NCBI GenBank assembly: GCA_012027055.1
Contig: VEPF01000028.1
Coordinates: forward strand, 1 to 11,183
Reading direction: 5' to 3'
Origin: Gemmatimonadota bacterium
GTDB lineage: Bacteria; Gemmatimonadota; Gemmatimonadetes; Longimicrobiales; RSA9
Length of the DNA: 11,183 nucleotides
The translations under genes and the position numbers were made by a program. Below are positions 7,033-11,183 of this stretch, one piece after another. Position 1 is the first letter of the stretch; every line of letters begins with the position of its first letter. The notes beneath the pieces were generated by a model that worked only from the letters and a program-made list of their open reading frames with translations, did not search any database and was not told the origin of the DNA.

Positions 7033-7806
7033 ATGCACGCTGATCAGGACGTAAAGGTATTCGCCACGGTGAAACTGGCCATCGGTGAGCACGAGCTCAC
7101 CATCGACATGCATCTGCCGGCGCGGCCCACCCGCCCGGGCGAGCTCCTGCCCCTCTATCGGGGTCTGGCCGAGCACCTGATGCAGGCGTCCGTGGACCAG
7201 CTCGAGGACGGCCGCACCGTGTCCTGCAGCAAAGGCTGCGGCGCCTGCTGCCGGCAGATCGTCCCGATCTCCGCGCTGGAAGCCCGGCACCTCGCCCAGC
7301 TCATCGACGAACTCCCCGCCCCCCGCCGGGCCGTCATCCGCGAGCGCTTCGCAGCGGCCCGGCAGCGCCTGGAGGCAGCCGGGCTATTGCCACAACTGCA
7401 GGACACCTCGCTGATCGCGGCGGCGGATGCCGTGGACTTCGGCCTGCGTTACTTCGCGGTGGGGGTCCCGTGCCCCTTCCTGGAGGCTGAGGCCTGCTCC
7501 ATCTACGAGGAGCGGCCCATCATCTGCCGCCAGTACCTGGTAACCTCGCCGCCCGCGTGCTGCGCCCACCCGACCCGCGAGACCATCGCGCCCGTGCCCG
7601 TCATCGGGAGCGTGGCCGCCGCGCTCCGCGCGCTGTCCGCACCGCCCGGCGCGACCAATTCCGCCTGGGTCCCCATGGTGCTTGCGCCGGAGTGGGCCGC
7701 GGACCACCCCGAGCCTCCGCCCGTCCGGACCGGCCGCGAGCTGACCGACGAGTTGTTCCGCCACCTGGCTTCGCTCCGCGTACTCGATCCGAGCGGGCCG
7801 CAGTAG
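7033..7806 (+). CDS. YkgJ-family cysteine-cluster protein, first tandem copy
   Basis: A 257-residue protein of the YkgJ family (PF03692), described as a zinc- or iron-chelating cysteine-cluster domain; the cellular role of these proteins is mostly unknown. The N-terminal part (VKLAIGEHELTIDMHLPA) is a small beta element. The cluster CSKGCGACC holds Cys65, 69, 72 and 73. The second half has CPFLEAEAC (147, 155), SIYEERPIIC (165) and a further pair, Cys176-177. No signal peptide or membrane helix is seen, so it is probably cytoplasmic. The ATG at 7033 is chosen because it aligns with the start of the downstream copy (both continue to ELTxDMxLPA at residues 21-30) and has GGGA 7 bases upstream; the open frame itself extends to 6733. 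It ends 11 bases before its paralogue, so the two are almost surely cotranscribed. Family confident; function unknown. Confidence 0.87.
   Translation: MHADQDVKVFATVKLAIGEHELTIDMHLPARPTRPGELLPLYRGLAEHLMQASVDQLEDGRTVSCSKGCGACCRQIVPISALEARHLAQLIDELPAPRRAVIRERFAAARQRLEAAGLLPQLQDTSLIAAADAVDFGLRYFAVGVPCPFLEAEACSIYEERPIICRQYLVTSPPACCAHPTRETIAPVPVIGSVAAALRALSAPPGATNSAWVPMVLAPEWAADHPEPPPVRTGRELTDELFRHLASLRVLDPSGPQ
7501..7529 (+). repeat. 29-base identical segment, copy 1 (within first YkgJ gene)
   Basis: This stretch, encoding IYEERPIIC, is identical base for base to 8289-8317 in the second YkgJ gene. It is the most conserved part of the tandem duplication and a possible site for recombination between the copies. 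Confidence 0.8.
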
Positions 7807-7817
7807 GCCGGACGCGC

Positions 7818-8594
7818 ATGCAGACCGATGCCGACGGCAGGGTCGCCGTCACCGCTACCGTGACGGCCGCCGGCCACGAGCTGACCGTGGACATGCGCCT
7901 GCCCGCTGGCCGGACGCGCCCCGCCGAGCTGCTGCCGCTCTTCCGCAGCGTCTCCGACCACCTGGTGGAAGCGGCCCTGGTCGGGGTGCGCGCGGAAGGC
8001 CGGGCGGTTTCCTGCCGGAAAGGTTGCGGCGCGTGCTGCTCGCAGCTGGTCCCGCTCGCGCCGCTGGAAGCGTGGCACCTGGGCGCCCTGATCGCGCGCC
8101 TGCCCGAGCCGCGCCAGGGTGTCATCCGCGCCCGCTTCGCCGCGGCCCGGCAAGGGCTCGGCGAGGCCGGCATGCTCGCGGAAGTGCGCGACCCCGTAGC
8201 GCGCCGGCTGCCCGACGTGCCCACCTTTGCGAAGCGATACCTGGCCCAGGACATCCCCTGCCCCTTCCTCGAGGATGGGGCCTGCTCGATCTACGAGGAG
8301 CGGCCCATCATCTGCCGGGAATACCTGGTCACCTCGTCGCCCGCCTACTGCGCGCGTCCCGAACCCGGATCGATCCGGACCGTGCCGGTGCCGGGCAGCA
8401 CCACCGCCGCGCTGCGCTGGCTCGGCCCCACCCCCGGCGCGGCCGCCCCGGACTGGGTCCCGCTCGTCCTGCTGCCGGAGTGGCTCGCGGCCCATCCCGA
8501 GCCCGAGCCCGGACGCACCGGAGTCGAGTTGGCCGAGGAGTTCTTCAAGCGGCTGGACACGGGCGACGCGGCCGAGCCGACCGGGGCGCGGTGA
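7818..8594 (+). CDS. YkgJ-family cysteine-cluster protein, second tandem copy
   Basis: A 258-residue paralogue of the preceding gene, matching it from end to end with only small length differences. The beta element ELTVDMRLPA (21-30) is followed by the metal-cluster motif CRKGCGACC (Cys66, 70, 73, 74), then CPFLEDGAC (148, 156), SIYEERPIIC (166) and YCARP (178). It keeps all the cluster cysteines of copy 1 but has one cysteine where copy 1 has a CC pair near 177. The ATG at 7818 is fixed by alignment with copy 1; the open frame starts earlier, inside copy 1. No clear Shine-Dalgarno sequence is visible, so translation may be coupled to copy 1, whose stop is 11 bases upstream. The protein is presumably cytoplasmic and metal-binding. 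The two copies may form a heteromer or handle different partners, but this is inference. Confidence 0.87.
   Translation: MQTDADGRVAVTATVTAAGHELTVDMRLPAGRTRPAELLPLFRSVSDHLVEAALVGVRAEGRAVSCRKGCGACCSQLVPLAPLEAWHLGALIARLPEPRQGVIRARFAAARQGLGEAGMLAEVRDPVARRLPDVPTFAKRYLAQDIPCPFLEDGACSIYEERPIICREYLVTSSPAYCARPEPGSIRTVPVPGSTTAALRWLGPTPGAAAPDWVPLVLLPEWLAAHPEPEPGRTGVELAEEFFKRLDTGDAAEPTGAR
8289..8317 (+). repeat. 29-base identical segment, copy 2 (within second YkgJ gene)
   Basis: Identical to 7501-7529, offset by 788 bases. It marks the core of the YkgJ tandem duplication. Confidence 0.8.
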
Positions 8595-8648
8595 GCTCCC
8601 CGCGCGCGCTGGCCCGCCGCCCGCTCGCAGCCCAGATTCTCGCCGGCA

Positions 8649-8669
8649 CGCGTCCCCTTCCCGGACGCG
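8649..8669 (+). terminator. Hairpin between YkgJ pair and GGT gene
   Basis: CGCGTCC (8649-8655) pairs exactly with GGACGCG (8663-8669) around a 7-base pyrimidine loop. It lies 54 bases after the YkgJ stop and 29 before the GGT start. No T-run follows. It may end the YkgJ transcript or sit in the leader of the GGT gene. Confidence 0.35.
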
Positions 8670-8698
8670 CCGTCACCCACCGTTTCCCGCGAACTGCC

Positions 8699-10699
8699 AT
8701 GCTGTCGATCAGTCCCGCGCGCGTGCTCGCGACCGCCGCCCTGCTGCTGTCCATCGCGCCGGCAGCGGCGCGTTCCCAGGACACCACCCGCGCCGCCCGT
8801 CCGGCGCCGCCGCGCATGGCCGAGGACCCGCGCACCGCACCGACCATGAAGCCGCCGCTGCACGCGCGGCACTGGCTCGCGATCACCGGCAAGCCGCTCT
8901 CGGCCGCGGCCGGCTCGCTCACCTTCGCGCGCGGCGGCAACGCCGTGGACGCCACCGTCGCCATGCTCGCGGCCGGCTGCACGGTCTGGGACACGCTCTC
9001 CTGCGGCGGCGAGACCCAGGCGCTGATCTACGATCCGCGCTCCAGGCAGGTGATCGGCATCGACGCGCTCGGCGTGGCGCCGACCGGCGCGACCCCCGCC
9101 TTCTACCAGGCGCAGGGTTACCGCTTTCCGCCCGAGTACGGACCGCTTGCGGCAGTGACGCCCGGCACCGTGGGCGGGATGCTGGTCATGCTGGCCGAGT
9201 ACGGGAAGCTCTCGCTGAAAGAGGTGCTCGCGCCCGCCATCGAGCTGGCGGACGGCTACCCGATCGAGGCGCAACTGGCCAACACCATCGAACGCCAGAA
9301 GGACTGGATCAAGAAGTGGAAGTACGCGCCCGCGGTCATGCTGCCCCACGCGGGGCAGGCCAGGGAAGCGCCGCAGGCCGGCGAGATCTTCCGCCAGCCG
9401 GACCTGGCCGCCACCTGGCGCAAGCTGGTCGCGGCCGAGCAGCAGGCGCTCGCGGCCGGCCGGGACCGCAAGCAGGCCATCCAGGCCGCCTACGACCGCT
9501 TCTACAAGGGCGACATCGCGCGCGAAATCGTCCGTGGCGCGCAGGAGGACGGCGCGCTGTTCACCATGCAGGACCTGGCCAACTGGCAGGTGAAGATCGA
9601 GCAGCCGCTGCACACCAGCTACCGCGGCATCGAGGTCTACAAGCTTCCGATCTGGCAGCAGGGACCGGCCCTGCTCCAGGCGCTCAACATGCTGGAGAAC
9701 ACGGACGTCAAGGCGCTCGGCTACAACTCCCCGCGCTACCTCCATACGCTGTACCAGGTCATGAGCCTGGCCTTCGCCGACCGCGACTTCTACTACGGCG
9801 ACCCGTACTTCCCGCCCGAGGAGCCGGTCGCCGGACTGCTCTCGAAGGAATACGCGCGCGCCCGCTTCGCGCTCGTCAATCCGGAGCGCAACGATCCGAA
9901 CATCAAGCCGGGTGACCCGTACCCGTTCATGAACGCCACCAACCCGTTCCGCGAACTCCTCGCGCAATGGGACCCGAAACGCTTCCTGCCGCCGGACTCC
10001 ACCACCCGCAGCGGGCAGCAAGACCGGGCTCCGGGCGCGGTGCGTCGGGACACCACGTCGTCGGCACCGGACGCCGTCGCCTCCCGCGACCCGGGTAATA
10101 CCGACGATCCCTTCTACCGCGGCACCACCTCGATCGTGGCCGCGGATGCGGAGGGCTGGCTCGTGTCCGTTACGCCCAGCGGCGGCTGGGTCCCCGCCGT
10201 CATCGCGGGACACACGGGCATCGGGCTCAGCCAGCGCGCCCAGAGCTTCGTCACCGCGCCCGAGGACGGACCCTTCAACGTCATCGAACCCGGCAAGCGC
10301 CCGCGCGTCACGCTCACGCCCACCATCGCCCTCAAGGACGGCGCGCCCTACCTGGCCTTCGCCGTGCAGGGCGGAGATACGCAGGACCAGAACCTCCTCC
10401 AGTTCTTCCTCGACATCGTCGAGTTCGGCATGACCCCGCAGCAGGCCGCCGAAGCGCCCAACATCAACAGCTACCAGATGCTCTCGTCCTTCGGCATCCA
10501 CGAGACCCGGCCCGGCCGCATGCTCGCCGCTACCTCGCTGCCCGAGAGCACCCGCCAGACGCTCCGCCAGCTCGGCTACACCCTCGAGTTCGCCGCCCGT
10601 ACCTCCGGCCCCATCAACGCCATCCTCATCGACACCCGCCACGGCAGCATGTGGGGCGGCTCGAGCAACCACGGCGAGGATTATGGCATTGGCTGGTGA
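8699..10699 (+). CDS. ggt: Gamma-glutamyltransferase-family Ntn hydrolase, exported
   Basis: A 666-residue precursor of the gamma-glutamyltransferase family (PF01019), which hydrolyses or transfers gamma-glutamyl groups, usually in the periplasm. Residues 1-25 are a signal peptide (MLSISPARVLATAALLLSI, ending AAARS). The large subunit contains GGNAVDATVAMLAAG, SCGGETQALIYDP, TPGTVGGMLVM and a long helical part. The expected self-cleavage site is YRG|TTS: Thr476 would become the N-terminal nucleophile, giving a 191-residue small subunit, close to the length in E. coli Ggt. PGKRPRVTLTPTI and the C-terminal GGSSNHGEDYGIGW are also family features. Two things are unusual. The RExAP segment, whose Arg binds the gamma-glutamyl carboxylate, reads IDALGVAP, and the GSPGG oxyanion segment reads AVQGGDTQDQ. 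The substrate may therefore differ from glutathione. A low-complexity insert (about 438-470) precedes the cleavage site. The start is fixed by the signal peptide; no Shine-Dalgarno sequence is visible. Confidence 0.9.
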   Translation: MLSISPARVLATAALLLSIAPAAARSQDTTRAARPAPPRMAEDPRTAPTMKPPLHARHWLAITGKPLSAAAGSLTFARGGNAVDATVAMLAAGCTVWDTLSCGGETQALIYDPRSRQVIGIDALGVAPTGATPAFYQAQGYRFPPEYGPLAAVTPGTVGGMLVMLAEYGKLSLKEVLAPAIELADGYPIEAQLANTIERQKDWIKKWKYAPAVMLPHAGQAREAPQAGEIFRQPDLAATWRKLVAAEQQALAAGRDRKQAIQAAYDRFYKGDIAREIVRGAQEDGALFTMQDLANWQVKIEQPLHTSYRGIEVYKLPIWQQGPALLQALNMLENTDVKALGYNSPRYLHTLYQVMSLAFADRDFYYGDPYFPPEEPVAGLLSKEYARARFALVNPERNDPNIKPGDPYPFMNATNPFRELLAQWDPKRFLPPDSTTRSGQQDRAPGAVRRDTTSSAPDAVASRDPGNTDDPFYRGTTSIVAADAEGWLVSVTPSGGWVPAVIAGHTGIGLSQRAQSFVTAPEDGPFNVIEPGKRPRVTLTPTIALKDGAPYLAFAVQGGDTQDQNLLQFFLDIVEFGMTPQQAAEAPNINSYQMLSSFGIHETRPGRMLAATSLPESTRQTLRQLGYTLEFAARTSGPINAILIDTRHGSMWGGSSNHGEDYGIGW

Positions 10700-10705
10700 G
10701 CGCTC

Positions 10706-10754
10706 GCCCCGGCGGCCGTTATCCACACAGTTCGTGGATAACAGCCGCCGGGGC
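10706..10754. repeat. Long inverted repeat with DnaA-box-like arms
   Basis: Bases 10706-10716 pair exactly with 10744-10754 and 10718-10726 with 10734-10742, a 20-bp stem with one C/A mismatch (10717 with 10743) and a 7-base loop. The left inner arm gives TTATCCACA (10719-10727), a perfect match to the E. coli DnaA box; the right arm gives, on the minus strand, TTATCCACG (10733-10741), 8 of 9. A weaker inverted match (TGTGGAGAG, 10755-10763, 7 of 9) follows. It starts 7 bases after the GGT stop, so it may simply be that gene's terminator, without a T-run. DnaA binding is inferred from the match alone. Confidence 0.7.
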
Positions 10755-10769
10755 TGTGGAGAGAGCGTT

Positions 10770-10810
10770 GAAAAATGCCGGGAAATTGTGAATTCAAATT
10801 GTTACATTCA
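10770..10810. other. AT-rich patch beside the DnaA-box-like repeat
   Basis: About 28 of 41 bases are A or T, in a window that is otherwise strongly GC-rich. It contains AAATTG twice, flanking TGAATTC. Such a patch next to DnaA boxes recalls a DNA-unwinding element, but it may equally be ordinary promoter-upstream DNA. Confidence 0.45.
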
Positions 10811-10860
10811 GCTAACTCCGTGATACCCCGCACGAACCCGCCAACCGTCCCGACCGGCTT

Positions 10861-10904
10861 TTGACAGGATTCCGGGCCTGTGCCATAACCGCCTGTGATA
10901 CAAT
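10861..10904 (+). promoter_or_regulatory. Candidate sigma-70-type promoter(s)
   Basis: TTGACA (10861-10866) is a perfect -35 hexamer, with CATAAC 17 bases on (10884-10889) as a 4-of-6 -10 hexamer. Just downstream, TGATACAAT (10896-10904) is an extended -10 (TG, one base, then TACAAT, 5 of 6) that could work without the -35. Both point right, towards the hairpin-rich tail, and no coding start follows, which suggests a non-coding or leader transcript. Confidence 0.55.
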
Positions 10905-10910
10905 ACTTTA

Positions 10911-11183
10911 CACGGAAAGATGAGAGGCTTGACGAGGCGCCTGGCGGGTGGTATCCTTCACGCAGATGTCGGTGGCCGGGCGGCAAACCACGGTCGCTGA
11001 CACTGCCCCGAAAAGGACGCTTTTCGGAGGCCGCTCACCGGGGGTTCGGAACCCGGAGAGCCGACTGCGAGGTGACTGGCCGCAGTCGAAGCCCTGGACA
11101 AGGGCGATCGGGTCGCGTGCCGCGCGATTCGGTGAGGAAGCGGAGGGTCTGACGCGCCGCGAGGCGCGAAACCGAGCGATCAG
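10911..11183 (+). ncRNA. Candidate structured RNA or long leader, cut by the window edge
   Basis: Downstream of the candidate promoter there is no convincing coding frame; the open frames here are short, arginine-rich or lack start signals. Instead there is a chain of hairpins: CCGAAAAG/CTTTTCGG with a GACG loop (11008-11027), a stem at 11038-11056, CGACTGCG/CGCAGTCG with an 11-base loop (11062-11088), GCCCT/AGGGC (11091-11105), a weaker one at 11106-11129, and CGCGCC/GGCGCG closed by a GCGA tetraloop of the GNRA type (11153-11168). I compared it by memory with tmRNA, RNase P, SRP RNA, 5' ends of 16S and 23S rRNA, tRNA and common riboswitches and found no match. An rRNA-operon leader, an mRNA leader or a new RNA are all possible. 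Confidence 0.4.

Noticed and set aside
7501..8317. Repeated segments as a possible CRISPR or mobile-element signature
   Set aside because: Only two copies, inside paralogous coding sequence in the same frame; a gene duplication explains them.
8345..10726. 793-residue minus-strand open frame opposite the GGT gene
   Set aside because: It overlaps a full-length GGT-family gene, has a repetitive R/G/V/E composition and no signal or domain; a GC-bias shadow.
10920..11000. 26-codon open frame after the candidate promoter as a leader peptide
   Set aside because: No well-spaced ribosome binding site and no run of regulatory codons; the composition is what chance would give.
11038..11060. GGTTCGGAACC as a tRNA T-arm
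   Set aside because: The loop lacks the conserved A after TTCG, the stem does not form a proper 5-bp T-arm, and no D-arm, anticodon arm or acceptor stem is found around it.
10895..11152. 85-residue plus-strand open frame in the right-hand tail
   Set aside because: Arginine-, glycine- and proline-rich composition, no ribosome binding site, and it runs through several strong hairpins; more likely non-coding.

Overview
The window is GC-rich bacterial DNA (about two thirds or more G+C by eye, with strong G/C preference at third codon positions). It looks chromosomal and comes from a diderm organism: it encodes an OmpA-type peptidoglycan-binding protein, a CsgG-family protein and several Sec signal peptides, and Shine-Dalgarno sequences are mostly weak. 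A Gemmatimonadota-like or similar environmental lineage would fit, but nothing here proves it. There is no rRNA, tRNA, transposase, integrase or CRISPR array.

Layout. (1) 1-1019, minus strand: the N-terminal 339 residues of a secreted CE7/AXE1 acetylxylan-esterase-like hydrolase, running off the left edge. (2) 1269-5060, plus strand: a CsgG-family secreted protein, an OmpA-domain protein with a lectin-like middle domain, and 26 bases later a GT39/ArnT-like polytopic glycosyltransferase. This block suits envelope assembly or decoration. (3) 5061-6656: a terminator-like hairpin followed by a surface-protein gene made of prealbumin-like repeats and a TQGFW-type C-terminal domain. Its 5' end appears to be missing. 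(4) 6657-7032: a perfect 17-bp hairpin and what looks like a frameshifted gene fragment. (5) 7033-8594: two tandem paralogous YkgJ-type cysteine-cluster proteins. (6) 8699-10699: an exported gamma-glutamyltransferase-family enzyme with an expected autocleavage threonine but altered substrate-binding motifs. (7) 10700-11183: a gene-free tail with a long inverted repeat carrying DnaA-box-like arms, an AT-rich patch, a candidate promoter and a run of closely packed hairpins that looks like the start of a structured RNA or a long leader, cut off by the right edge.

The coding genes mostly belong to known families and act at or beyond the inner membrane: polysaccharide deacetylation, outer-membrane/peptidoglycan attachment, glycan transfer and gamma-glutamyl peptide or amide hydrolysis. 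No known multi-gene system is complete here. The parts that deserve a second look are the structured right-hand tail, the truncated repeat protein and the frameshifted fragment before the YkgJ pair.
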